Below, in pieces: positions 6,746 through 17,351 of a stretch of DNA of 35,494 nt. This DNA is from Pseudomonadota bacterium (GTDB lineage: Bacteria > Myxococcota_A > Polyangia > Haliangiales > Haliangiaceae), in assembly GCA_023428295.1 (NCBI GenBank), contig JAEYYV010000021.1, positions 1 through 35,494 on the forward strand. The letters run 5' to 3'. Made by a program: the position numbers and the translations under genes. The notes below the pieces were generated by a model. It saw only the letters and a program-made list of their open reading frames with translations, was not told where the DNA came from and ran no database searches. Position 1 is the stretch's first letter; the number at the start of each line of letters is the position of its first letter.

Positions 6746-8989
6746 ATGAGCGAGACGACGGAGTGGAAGCGGACGGCGTGCATCCTGTGCGAATGCAACT
6801 GTGGGCTCGAGGTGCAGCTCGGCGGAGAAGGTGGCCGGCACCTCGTGAAGCTGCGCGGTGACAAAGCGCATCCGTCATCGCGCGGCTATGCGTGCGAGAA
6901 GCCGCATCGTCTCGATCACTATCAGCACGCGACGGATCGCGTGACCAAGCCGCTGCGACGACGCGACGACGGCACGTTCGAGGAGATCGAGTGGGACGTC
7001 GCGATTCGCGAGGTCGCCGCGCGCCTCGCCGCGGTGCGCGACACGCACGGTGGAGACACCATCTTCTATTACGGCGGTGGCGGCCAAGGAAACCACCTGC
7101 CGGGCGCGTACTCGGCGGCCACGAGGCGCGTGCTCGGTTCGCGCTATCGCTCGAGCGCGCTCGCGCAGGAGAAGACCGGCGAGTTCTGGATCGCGGGTCG
7201 CATGATGAGCAGCGCCACGCGCGCGGACTTCGAGCACTGCGACGTGGGGCTGTTCCTCGGGAAGAACCCGTGGCACTCGCACTCGATCCCGCGCGCTCGC
7301 GTGACACTGAAGGAGATCAGCGCGGATCCGGCGCGCACGCTCGTCGTGGTGGATCCGCGGCGCACGGAGACGGCCGAGCTCGCCGACATTCACCTCGCGG
7401 TGCGGCCGGGCACCGACGCCTGGCTGCTCGTCGCGCTGATCAAGCTGCTGCTCGCCGATGACAAGATCGATCACGCGTTTCTCGACGCGCACGTCGCGAA
7501 GGGCGAGCTCGACACGATCGTGCAGGCGATGGCGGCGTTCGATCTCGACGCGGCGATCGCGCGCACCGGCTGCGATGCCGGGCTCGTTCGCAACGCCGCG
7601 CGCGCGATCGGGAGCGCCGAGCGCTTCGCGAGCTTCGAGGATCTCGGCGTGCAGATGAACGTGAACTCCACGCTCGTGAGCTATCTGCACCGCATCTTGA
7701 TCCTCCTGACCGGCAGCTTCGGTCGCAAAGGCACGCACTTCATCCCCGTGCCCATGGTCAACATCTTCGACGGAGAAGCGAAGCGCCAGAGCCCCGTGGT
7801 GGGCGCGCGGCTCGTCGGTGGACTCGTGCCGTGTAACCAGATCGCGGACGAGATCCTCACGGATCACCCCAAGCGCTATCGCGCGATGCTCGTCGAGGCC
7901 GCGAACCCGGCGCACTCGCTCGCCGACTCCAAGCGCATGCGCGAGGCATTGCTCTCGCTCGACACGCTGGTCGTCATCGACGTGGCGATGAGCGAGACCG
8001 CGCGACTCGCGCATTACGTACTGCCCGCATCGACGCAGTTCGAGAAGGCCGAGGCCACGTTCTTCAACTTCGATTTCCCCGAGAACTACTTCCATCTCCG
8101 TCGGCGCTTGCTCGCGCCCGCGGGCGGGCTCGCCGAAGCCGAGATCCACGCGCGGCTGTGTGAAGCGCTCGGTGCGCTGTCCGACGCGGACTACGCACCG
8201 CTCCGCGAGGCAGCGGCCGAGGGGCTGCACGCGTACGCGCAGGCGTTCCTCGCGCGCGTGCTGCCGGATCCGAAGCTGTCGCATCTCGCGCCCGTGCTGC
8301 TCTATCGCACGATGGATCTCCCCGAAGATCTCCGCGAAGGCGCCGTCGTGTTCGGTGCCGCAGCGCGCGCGGCGCTCGCGCATGGCCCTGCCCTCGCGCG
8401 CGCGGGATTCTCCGGCACTCCGATCGATGTCGCGTGTGCGCTGTTCGAGAAGATCTGCGCGTCGGAGTCCGGCGTGATCTTCGCCGTCGGAGATTGGGCC
8501 GACGTGCTCCCGCGCTCCAAGCAGACGCTCCGCGAGCTGCACCTCGTGCTCCCCGACCTGCTCGAGGAGCTCGCGCGCTTGCCCGCGCAGCCCACACGAG
8601 ACGCGGCGTTTCCGTTCGTGCTCACGGCGGGCGAGCGCCGCTCGTTCACGGCGAACACGATCATTCGCGATCCCGAGTGGCGCAAGAAGGACGCGGCCGG
8701 TGCGCTGCGCATCAATCCCGACGACGCCGCGGCGCTCGGGGTGACAGCGGGCGAGACCGTGAAGCTCGTCACACGCCGAGACGCGGTGCTCGTTCCGATC
8801 GAGATCTCGGACTCGATGCAGCGCGGACACGTCTCGCTTCCGAACGGCCTGGGCCTCTCGTATCCGTCGGCGAGCGGCGATCGCGTCACGGGAGTACCGA
8901 CGAACGAGCTCACCGCGTCGGAGGATCGTGATCCATTCGTCGGAACGCCGTGGCACAAGCACGTTCCCGCGCGGCTCGAACGCGCGTAG
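6746..8989 (+). CDS. molybdopterin (bis-MGD) oxidoreductase with N-terminal [4Fe-4S] site
   Basis: 747 residues of the DMSO reductase/formate dehydrogenase superfamily. The N-terminus holds Cys12-x2-Cys15-x3-Cys19...Cys50, ligands for a [4Fe-4S] cluster. The centre is the molybdopterin oxidoreductase fold (EKTGEFWIAGRMM; GLFLGKNPWHSHSIPRAR; VVVDPRRTETAELAD), and the C-terminal 120 residues are the dinucleotide-binding domain (LTAGERRSFTANTIIRDPEWR...). There is no Tat signal or obvious partner subunit, so it seems a soluble, cytoplasmic single-chain enzyme. I cannot assign the molybdenum-ligating residue or substrate; biochemically uncharacterised members of this subgroup are common. moaB lies 2.6 kb away on the other strand. 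Confidence 0.9.
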   Translation: MSETTEWKRTACILCECNCGLEVQLGGEGGRHLVKLRGDKAHPSSRGYACEKPHRLDHYQHATDRVTKPLRRRDDGTFEEIEWDVAIREVAARLAAVRDTHGGDTIFYYGGGGQGNHLPGAYSAATRRVLGSRYRSSALAQEKTGEFWIAGRMMSSATRADFEHCDVGLFLGKNPWHSHSIPRARVTLKEISADPARTLVVVDPRRTETAELADIHLAVRPGTDAWLLVALIKLLLADDKIDHAFLDAHVAKGELDTIVQAMAAFDLDAAIARTGCDAGLVRNAARAIGSAERFASFEDLGVQMNVNSTLVSYLHRILILLTGSFGRKGTHFIPVPMVNIFDGEAKRQSPVVGARLVGGLVPCNQIADEILTDHPKRYRAMLVEAANPAHSLADSKRMREALLSLDTLVVIDVAMSETARLAHYVLPASTQFEKAEATFFNFDFPENYFHLRRRLLAPAGGLAEAEIHARLCEALGALSDADYAPLREAAAEGLHAYAQAFLARVLPDPKLSHLAPVLLYRTMDLPEDLREGAVVFGAAARAALAHGPALARAGFSGTPIDVACALFEKICASESGVIFAVGDWADVLPRSKQTLRELHLVLPDLLEELARLPAQPTRDAAFPFVLTAGERRSFTANTIIRDPEWRKKDAAGALRINPDDAAALGVTAGETVKLVTRRDAVLVPIEISDSMQRGHVSLPNGLGLSYPSASGDRVTGVPTNELTASEDRDPFVGTPWHKHVPARLERA

Positions 8990-9004
8990 TGCCATACTCG
9001 CCGC

Positions 9005-9928
9005 ATGCGCACGTGCATGCTCTTCGCGTCGACGATGTGGATCTCGCTCGGCAGCGTGAAGCCGGCAGACGCTTGCTCGCCTCCGCCGTGTTGGCAGGGC
9101 TCGCTGGTTCCCGCCGACGGCGCGACGATCCCCGCGAACGCACCTGCGCTGTACTGGCGTCCCTCGTCGGGCGCGTCGCCGGCGACGATCAAGCTGACCG
9201 TCGCGGGCACGGGTGCACCGGTGGCAGTGACGGAGGTCGTCGAAGGCCAGAACATGGTGCTCGCGCTCGCGGAGCCGCTGGTCCCGGGAACGCAGTACAT
9301 CCTCGAGGAGACCAACGAGTGCCAATACCAGTCGCCGGTTCGCTCGACGTTCACCGCGGGGCCGACAGCGTCCGTACCGACGACGCTCGGCACGACCGCG
9401 CGCGAAGCGATCCAGCACGGCGAGCTCTCGATCGCGACAGCGAGCGGCTCGTGCTCCGTCGAGGTCGACGCGGCACACGCGACCATCACGCTCGCGCACA
9501 GCGCCGACGCCACGCCGTGGAAGGACCTCTTGCTCTACGAGACGCTCGTCGACGGACAGCGCTGGAGTCCTGCGCCCGCGATCAACGTCTCGATGCCCGT
9601 CGGCGCGAGCTGGCGCGGACGCGGACGCGATGAGCTGTATCGCGTGTGTGAGGACAATCAGGGTGAGGGACGAGGTCTCGCGGAAGGGACGCACCAAGCC
9701 ACGTTCCGCGCGAGCATCCCCGGATCCGCGACCACGTTTGCCGCGTCGGAGGTCAGCGTCGAGATCGCATGTGACACGCCGCCGACAGGAGGCGACGATC
9801 CGGGGGGCTCGAACGATCCGAGCACCCCAGGCGAGTCCACGGGGTGCTGCGCGACGGGCGGTGGCAACGCGAGCAACATCGTGTGGGTGCTCCTCGTGGG
9901 CATCTTGCTCCGCCGGTCGCGGCGATGA
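9005..9928 (+). CDS. secreted protein of unknown function with MYXO-CTERM tail
   Basis: 307 residues. An N-terminal signal peptide ends near ADAC; the mature protein has Cys-Ser-Pro-rich CSPPPCW and a body that looks like one or two beta-sandwich (Ig/fibronectin-like) domains: 'LVPADGATIPANAPALYWRPSSG' in outline and a second beta-rich region after residue 130. A Gly/Asp/Pro/Ser linker leads to GCCATGGG, a hydrophobic helix and LLRRSRR, a MYXO-CTERM-type anchor. It is 15 bp downstream of the molybdopterin oxidoreductase gene and overlaps the next gene by 4 nt (ATGA), so the three may be cotranscribed. Function is unknown. Confidence 0.8.
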   Translation: MRTCMLFASTMWISLGSVKPADACSPPPCWQGSLVPADGATIPANAPALYWRPSSGASPATIKLTVAGTGAPVAVTEVVEGQNMVLALAEPLVPGTQYILEETNECQYQSPVRSTFTAGPTASVPTTLGTTAREAIQHGELSIATASGSCSVEVDAAHATITLAHSADATPWKDLLLYETLVDGQRWSPAPAINVSMPVGASWRGRGRDELYRVCEDNQGEGRGLAEGTHQATFRASIPGSATTFAASEVSVEIACDTPPTGGDDPGGSNDPSTPGESTGCCATGGGNASNIVWVLLVGILLRRSRR

Positions 9929-10893
9929 CGTACACGCAGCGGTTCGCGCGCGTGCTCGATCATGTGGACCACCACCTCGGCCAGCACCTCGACGCGGATC
10001 TCTCGGTGCCCGCGCTCGCCGAGATCGCGGGCCTCTCGCAGTTTCACTTCCAGCGTCAGTTCCGGCACCTGCTCGGCCTCGGTGTGCACGCATACGTGCA
10101 GCACGTGCGACTGCGCCGCGCGGCGTACGAGCTCGCGTTTCGTCGCCGTGACATCGTCGATATCGCGCTCGACGCTGGCTACTCGAGTCACGAGGCGTTC
10201 ACGCGTGCGTTCCGGAAGCTCGTCGGGCAACCGCCCTCGCACTTCCGCGAGGCGCCGGACTGGCAACGCTTCCGCGAAGCGCAAGCGGCGCTCGAGGCCG
10301 CACGCGCGGTGACGCCCGACGCGCTGTCCAATGACGACGTCGTCGTGCGCAGCGTTCTAGCCACGCGCGTCCTCGCGATGGAGCATCGAGGAGATCCGCG
10401 ACAGATCCTCGCGACGGTGCAGCGGTTCATCGCGTGGCGGCGCGCGGCCGGACTCTCGCCATCGGCGGCGACGTTCAACATCGCCTATGTCGATCCGACC
10501 GATGTCGCGCCGCACGAGTTTCGCTTCGACATCGCGGTCGCCACGGACCAGCGCGCGAGCGGCGACACGGTCGAGAAGACGATCGCGGGCGGCCGCTGCG
10601 CGACGTTTCGCCACGTCGGCCGCGACGACGATCTGTGGCGCAAGGTCGGCGCGCTCGATCGCTGGCTCGCCACGTCGAACGAGCTCGCCGCCGACGCGCC
10701 GCTATACGTGCAACGCGTGCGCTTCTTCCCCGACGTGCCGGAGCACGAAGCGATCAGCGACGTGTTCTTGCCGCTCGCAGAAACGCCTCGATCTCGGGAT
10801 ACAGGCGGTCCAGGAACGCGCGGCGATCGAAGCCCGGCGGATCCTGCGACGGAGAGATCGCGGGGCTCCGCATCGCCTCCGGCCACGGACTGA
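9925..10893 (+). CDS. AraC-family regulator with GyrI/Rob-like effector domain and extra C-terminal tail
   Basis: 322 residues. Residues 5-110 form a double helix-turn-helix (LSVPALAEIAGLSQFHFQRQF; IVDIALDAGYSSHEAFTRAFRKLVGQPPSHFR). Residues about 126-286 form a GyrI-like small-molecule-binding domain, the same architecture as Rob and SoxS-related multidrug sensors. The domain should finish near FLPLAE (residue 286), yet the frame continues for 36 residues rich in Arg, Gly, Pro and Ser, encoded opposite the end of the convergent hydrolase gene. That tail looks like non-selected sequence, perhaps after loss of an original stop. The start overlaps the previous stop as ATGA. Targets are unknown. 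Confidence 0.88.
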   Translation: MTYTQRFARVLDHVDHHLGQHLDADLSVPALAEIAGLSQFHFQRQFRHLLGLGVHAYVQHVRLRRAAYELAFRRRDIVDIALDAGYSSHEAFTRAFRKLVGQPPSHFREAPDWQRFREAQAALEAARAVTPDALSNDDVVVRSVLATRVLAMEHRGDPRQILATVQRFIAWRRAAGLSPSAATFNIAYVDPTDVAPHEFRFDIAVATDQRASGDTVEKTIAGGRCATFRHVGRDDDLWRKVGALDRWLATSNELAADAPLYVQRVRFFPDVPEHEAISDVFLPLAETPRSRDTGGPGTRGDRSPADPATERSRGSASPPATD

Positions 10894-11566
10894 GGAACGC
10901 GTAGTGATGCGCGCCCGGAACGACGCGGTAGTCCACGCGGCTCGGATCCGGAACGCCATCGAGGACGATCTGGCTCATGTAGTCGGCGGGCGCGCTCGAG
11001 TCCTCGTCGCCGGCGCGGATCAGGATCGGCACGCGCACGTGAGCGAGCGCGCCGGGTGCGCGCAGCCATGGCGTGGCGGGCGCCAGTAACACGAGCGCCT
11101 CCACGCGAGGATCGCGTGCCGCGACGAGCCCGGTGTACGCGCCCATCGAGTGCCCGACGATGGAGAACTGCTCGACGACGCAGTCGACACCGAGCTCGCG
11201 CTGACACCAGTCGGCGACGGCGAGGACATCTCTGGGGCGCCGCACGAGGAGCTCCTCGGTGTCGGCGAGCGAGTTGTCGAGGCGATGGTTCCCCGGGTGC
11301 TCCGGAACGGCGACGACGGCTCCGCGCGCGGCGAGATAGCGCGCGAGCTCGCGGTGCGTCGCCGTCGTGCCGCCGCTGCCATGCGAGATCACGACGAGCG
11401 GGTGACGTCCGTCCTCGATCGGCGCATCGCGTGCGACGCGAATCGGAAACGGTCCGAGCTGCTCGTGCTGCTCCTCGGATCGCGTCGGATAGAACAGCAG
11501 CGTCGGCATCTCGGCGATGCGAACGATCCGCAAGCCTACGAACCTCATGCCTCGTTCGTAGGTCAC
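10754..11566 (-). CDS. alpha/beta hydrolase (dienelactone-hydrolase/PAF-acetylhydrolase-like)
   Basis: About 270 residues. ISHGSGGT forms the oxyanion-hole strand, VGHSMGAYTG is the nucleophile elbow (G-H-S-M-G), IRAGDEDSSAPA holds the likely acid, and GAHHYAFLSP carries the catalytic His. The family includes predicted dienelactone hydrolases and lipases acting on small esters. There is no clear signal peptide, so it is probably cytoplasmic. The start is GTG at 11566, or the ATG at 11548; neither has a good ribosome site. It lies 36 bp downstream of moaB on the same strand, and a 5-bp hairpin (11571-11588) sits between them. Its 3' end overlaps the convergent AraC-family gene by 140 bp. Confidence 0.87.
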   Translation of the reverse strand: MTYERGMRFVGLRIVRIAEMPTLLFYPTRSEEQHEQLGPFPIRVARDAPIEDGRHPLVVISHGSGGTTATHRELARYLAARGAVVAVPEHPGNHRLDNSLADTEELLVRRPRDVLAVADWCQRELGVDCVVEQFSIVGHSMGAYTGLVAARDPRVEALVLLAPATPWLRAPGALAHVRVPILIRAGDEDSSAPADYMSQIVLDGVPDPSRVDYRVVPGAHHYAFLSPWPEAMRSPAISPSQDPPGFDRRAFLDRLYPEIEAFLRAARTRR

Positions 11567-11602
11567 GCACCGGTCTCGTGCTTGACCGAAACTGCTTCGT
11601 GA

Positions 11603-12133
11603 TCAGGCGCGGCCGGTCGGCTCGTTCTTGATCCGCGGCAGCAGCATCGTGAAGTTGCATGGCGTGGTTCGGTGATCGAGCTGCGGGATCAAGATCTTCT
11701 CGAGACCGGTGCGCACGCCGCCCGTCGATCCGGGGAGCAAGAACACGTAGGTCGAACCGCACAGCGCTGCATCGGCGCGGCTCTGGATCGTCGACGCGCC
11801 GATCTCCTCGTACGACACCCAGCGGAACAGCTCGCCGAACCCGGGGATGTGCTTGGTCACGAGTGGCGCCAGCGCTTCGGGCGTCACGTCGCGCGGCGTG
11901 ACGCCGGTGCCGCCGGTCGCGATGATCACGTCGACGCTGTCATCCGCGATCCACTGCGCGAGCTTGCTGCGGATCTTGAGCTCGCTGTCGATCACGATCT
12001 CGTGCGCGACGATGCGATGGCCGACCTCGGTCAGCCGATCCACGATCAATGCGCCGGACGTGTCCGTCTCGATCGTGCGGGTATCCGAGACGGTCAGCAC
12101 CGCGACGTTGACCGGGATGAACGAGCGCTTCAT
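11603..12133 (-). CDS. moaB: molybdenum cofactor biosynthesis protein MoaB
   Basis: 176 residues of the MoaB/MogA family, which adenylylates molybdopterin before molybdate insertion (MogA) or is a close relative with a less certain role (MoaB). Signatures: VAVLTVSDTRTIETDTSG at the N-terminus, VIIATGGTGVTPRDVTPEAL (the GGTG motif), and FLLPGSTGGVRTGLEKILIPQL. Length and N-terminus match the family. It would support the molybdopterin oxidoreductase encoded at 6746-8989. It is divergent from the phasin-like gene across a dyad-rich 120-bp gap, and probably the first gene of a two-gene unit with the hydrolase. Confidence 0.93.
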   Translation of the reverse strand: MKRSFIPVNVAVLTVSDTRTIETDTSGALIVDRLTEVGHRIVAHEIVIDSELKIRSKLAQWIADDSVDVIIATGGTGVTPRDVTPEALAPLVTKHIPGFGELFRWVSYEEIGASTIQSRADAALCGSTYVFLLPGSTGGVRTGLEKILIPQLDHRTTPCNFTMLLPRIKNEPTGRA

Positions 12134-12152
12134 CCGCGCAGCTTACGTCTCA

Positions 12153-12197
12153 ATGACCTATCGTCATAGAATGATTAGCGTTAACGCGCCGCGTTAG
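12153..12197. promoter_or_regulatory. cluster of dyads between moaB and the phasin-like gene
   Basis: The gap contains ATGAC (12153-12157)/GTCAT (12163-12167), the perfect 10-bp palindrome GCGTTAACGC (12178-12187), and TAACGCG (12182-12188)/CGCGTTA (12190-12196). The last two overlap, giving three alternating copies of a GCGTTA unit, as would fit a dimeric regulator binding cooperatively. No clear -35/-10 pair is seen. Regulation could serve either divergent gene. Confidence 0.4.
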
Positions 12198-12253
12198 ATG
12201 TTGTCAGCGACCACTTCGTGGATTTTGACGCGACGCGTCTTAGGGTCTTGCTC

Positions 12254-12595
12254 ATGGCGAACAAGAACGAATCCAAGCAAGCGGAGTCCAAGCTCGAGAC
12301 CGCCCTGGCGGCCCCGAGCACCGTCGTTCACCTCGCGCTCGACGTGGCGGACAAGGGCCAGTCGACGGTGATCGCGATCCTCCAGGACGCTCGCACGGAA
12401 GTGCGCACGGCGGTCGATGGTGGACTCGAGCTGGTCGAGAAGCTCGCGGCGGGCGCGCTGCGCTTCGCGAAGAAGACGGTCGCGAAGCTCGACGACGCGG
12501 CCAAGGACGGCCTCGCCGGCACCGAGCGTGCGCTCGCGACCGCGGTCAAGACGGCGCGCGAGACCAAGCGCGAGCTCGCCGCGCCCGCCAACTGA
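12254..12595 (+). CDS. phasin-like small helical protein
   Basis: 113 residues, highly charged and predicted to be almost all amphipathic helix (STVVHLALDVADKGQSTVIAIL; GGLELVEKLAAGALRFAKKTVAKLDDAAKDGLA), with an Ala/Lys-rich tail resembling histone- or phasin-type C-termini. Phasins coat polyhydroxyalkanoate granules; no PHA genes are in the window, so this role is only a resemblance. There is no signal peptide. AGGG (12242-12245) lies 8 nt upstream of the ATG, supporting this start over an in-frame ATG at 12218. It ends just before a strong hairpin shared with the convergent lipoprotein gene. Confidence 0.72.
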   Translation: MANKNESKQAESKLETALAAPSTVVHLALDVADKGQSTVIAILQDARTEVRTAVDGGLELVEKLAAGALRFAKKTVAKLDDAAKDGLAGTERALATAVKTARETKRELAAPAN

Positions 12596-12604
12596 TTACC
12601 GCCG

Positions 12605-12649
12605 CGCTCGTCGTCGATCGTTTGCCCCCCACTCGATCGGCGACGAGCG
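12605..12649. terminator. strong bidirectional hairpin between convergent genes
   Basis: CGCTCGTCGTCGATCG (12605-12620) pairs with CGATCGGCGACGAGCG (12634-12649): 16 base pairs with one G-U wobble and a 13-nt loop containing a run of six C. It lies between the phasin-like stop and the convergent lipoprotein stop. No U-tract follows, which is common in very GC-rich genomes. Confidence 0.7.
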
Positions 12650-12659
12650 TGCACGGCGT

Positions 12660-13574
12660 CTACAAGCACTCGCGCGTGGAGATGTAGAAGTCGTTGCCAC
12701 CGAGTCCGGGACGATCCGAGTTGAAGATCAGCTCGCGTCCATCGCTCGACAGGTCCGCGTCGGCCTCCGAGTACTGGGCCGTGTTGACCACATCGAGCGA
12801 GGCGTCTTCGCCGAACGTGTCGGTCGTCGACGCTCGCGTCAACGAGCGCAGATCCCAGCCGCTATCTTCGCGACTGTAGATGATCTCGAGTCCGTCGCCC
12901 GAGATCGCGGGGTAGCCGGTCTCGAACGCCGTGTCCGTGACGGGCAAGGGCTCGAACGTCTGAAAGCCAGCGCCGAGCGAAGCCCGACGCGCGCGAAACA
13001 GCTGTCGCTTCGCCGTACCGACCGGAATCGCGCCGAAGTACAGCTCGAGGCCGTCCCTCGTGATGTCGGCGGCGAGCGCGTTGGTGAACAGCGCGTTATC
13101 CGGCGTGACGTCCTCCATGCCTACGAACGGCTGCTGGAGCGTGGCGCGCGTCGCGCGGTACACCGAGCTGTTCCCGTAGTACAGCTCGAGACCGTTGGCG
13201 GACAGCGTCGGATTTCCCTCCTGGTCGCTCGGCGTCGAGAGCTCGGGAATCGGGACCGGCGTCGTCCACGTCGCCCCGATCGCGGGTCGCGTGCTTCGCC
13301 AGAGGTCGCGATTGCCCGCGTTGCGAAAGCTCGCGAACACGACCTCGAGGCCGTCGTCGGAGAACACGGGATCGTAGTCATCCGCCGCCGACGAGAGCTC
13401 CACGACCAGCACCGGCGCCGACCATGGGCCGAACGTGCACGGCGATGCGTCGGTCCCGTTGTCGGGATCCGCGTCGCTCGGCGCATCACCCTGCGCGTCA
13501 CTCGCGACATCGCCCACGCCGAAGCCGACGCGCCCGCACGCAGCGAGCAGGACGGCGGCGACTCCGCGAAGCAT
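12660..13574 (-). CDS. lipoprotein with PD40/TolB-like beta-propeller repeats
   Basis: 304 residues. MLRGVAAVLLAACG is a lipoprotein signal with Cys13 as the lipidation site. An Asp/Ala-rich linker (SDAQGDAPSDADPDNGTDAS) follows. The rest carries about five PD40-like repeats of the form 'PxxSxDGLEVVFASxRxxxxDLWRSTR': DYDPVFSDDGLEVVFAS, NPTLSANGLELYYGN, AADITRDGLELYFGA, YPAISGDGLEIIYSR and DADLSSDGRELIFNSDRPG. Such proteins form a TolB-like propeller and usually bind partners rather than catalyse reactions. This type is widespread as paralogues in Myxococcota. It is downstream of leuS on the same strand but separated by a hairpin. Confidence 0.88.
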   Translation of the reverse strand: MLRGVAAVLLAACGRVGFGVGDVASDAQGDAPSDADPDNGTDASPCTFGPWSAPVLVVELSSAADDYDPVFSDDGLEVVFASFRNAGNRDLWRSTRPAIGATWTTPVPIPELSTPSDQEGNPTLSANGLELYYGNSSVYRATRATLQQPFVGMEDVTPDNALFTNALAADITRDGLELYFGAIPVGTAKRQLFRARRASLGAGFQTFEPLPVTDTAFETGYPAISGDGLEIIYSREDSGWDLRSLTRASTTDTFGEDASLDVVNTAQYSEADADLSSDGRELIFNSDRPGLGGNDFYISTRECL

Positions 13575-13598
13575 CTCCCCATTAGACCATGGGCGGCC

Positions 13599-13626
13599 CG
13601 CCGAGCGAGCAAAGAGTCGCTCGGCG
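13599..13626 (-). terminator. hairpin following leuS
   Basis: CGCCGAGCGA (13599-13608) and TCGCTCGGCG (13617-13626) form a perfect 10-bp stem with an 8-nt loop, 15 bp downstream of the leuS stop. It would end the elaA-adk-leuS transcript before the lipoprotein gene. No U-tract. Confidence 0.6.
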
Positions 13627-13640
13627 AGCCGGTCGACGAC

Positions 13641-16177
<2,537 letters not shown>

Positions 16178-16178
<1 letters not shown>

Positions 16179-16807
16179 TAGCTGTTCAGGACCGCTTTGA
16201 TCCGCTCCGTGATCGTGTTGGGGTCGCCCACTCCGTCGACGCGCTTCAGGATTCCCTTCTCGAGATAGAACGGAACGATCGGCGCTGTCTCCGAGTGATA
16301 CTTCTGCACGCGCGTCGTCACCGCCTCGACGGTGTCGTCCTTGCGATGCACCAGACGCTCGACGATGTCTGCCGGCGGCGGGTTGTACTTCAGGTGATAG
16401 ATCGTGCCGGTCACGGGATCCGTGCGACGCCCCACCGCGCGCTCCTCGAGTAGCGCGTCGGGAACCTCGAGGAGCACGACCGCGTCGAGCTGGACACCGG
16501 CGCTCTTCATCGCGTCGTCGAGCGCCTCCGCCTGCGGGCGCGTGCGCGGGAATCCATCGAGCATGAAGCCATGCGCGCAGTCGGGCTTGGCGATGCGCTC
16601 GAGGATCATCCCGATCACGACCTCGTCCGGAACGAGCTTGCCGGCCTTCATGAAGGCATCGGCTTCCTGCCCCAGCGTCGTGCCCTCTTTGACCGCCGCG
16701 CGAAGCATGTCCCCGCTGGAGATGTGAATGATGTTGTACGTCTCGACCAGGCGAGCAGCCTGCGTTCCCTTCCCTGCACCGGGAGGACCCACGAGGATCA
16801 TGCGCAT
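16178..16807 (-). CDS. adk: adenylate kinase
   Basis: 209 residues. It catalyses ATP + AMP to 2 ADP and keeps adenylate pools balanced. The P-loop is GPPGAGKGT (residues 7-15); HISSGDMLRAAV and the FMLDGFPRTRPQAE block bind AMP, and the long-type LID domain starts at VGRRTDPVTGTIYH. The LID has none of the four Cys of zinc-binding forms. I chose the Met at 16807 (MRMILVGPPGAGKG) because it gives the usual family N-terminus; in-frame alternatives are 16825 and 16801. It sits directly before leuS with a 1-nt overlap. Confidence 0.97.
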
Positions 16808-16881
16808 AGAGGGGCATCCAAGCATGCGTCCCGTAGGTACGCAATGTGCTGAGGCTACGGTAACGGCGCGATATGAACCCG

Positions 16882-17319
16882 CTACCAGGCGCGAAGCATC
16901 TCGATGTGCGGGATGCCGTCCTCGTCATACGGTTCGCTCGCGCGGGCAAATCCGAGCTCCTTATAGAAGCGTTCGAGGTGGGCCTGTGCACCGATGCGGA
17001 CCGGCACCGGACCGCACGCGGCGAGCGCGCGACGCATCAGCTCCTTGCCGAGACCGGTTCCGCGCGCGACCGGCGCGGTGATCACGCGGCCGATCGACGC
17101 TTCTTGGAACTTCACGCCGGCCGGGACGAGCCGGCAATACGCGTGAATGGTCGCGCCATCGGACGCCCATAGGTGACGCGAGGCGGGATCGGCGCCATCG
17201 GCATCGAGGTAAGGACAGTTCTGTTCGACGACGAACACGCTCTCGCGCAGCGCCGTGATCGCGTACAGCTCGTGGATCGTCAGATCGGTGAACGCGCGCT
17301 CGTGCCAGTGAAGAGCCAC
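16882..17319 (-). CDS. elaA: ElaA-type GNAT acetyltransferase
   Basis: 145 residues of the ElaA subfamily of GCN5-related N-acetyltransferases. The diagnostic N-terminal block is ELYAITALRESVFVVEQNCPYLDADGAD, and the acetyl-CoA-binding loop is VARGTGLGKELMRRAL (RGTGLG, residues about 85-90). The natural substrate of ElaA proteins is not established. It lies 74 bp upstream of adk on the same strand and may head that transcript. Divergent from the LOG-family gene across only 32 bp, so the two promoters must overlap. Confidence 0.9.
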   Translation of the reverse strand: MALHWHERAFTDLTIHELYAITALRESVFVVEQNCPYLDADGADPASRHLWASDGATIHAYCRLVPAGVKFQEASIGRVITAPVARGTGLGKELMRRALAACGPVPVRIGAQAHLERFYKELGFARASEPYDEDGIPHIEMLRAW

Positions 17320-17351
17320 GGCGCGAACGTATCGCGTGTTAGCGTGGCGAG

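Noticed and set aside
6875..10093. Open reverse frame of over 1,000 codons opposite the molybdopterin oxidoreductase
   Set aside because: It crosses three well-supported forward genes, is low in sequence complexity and has no recognisable motif.
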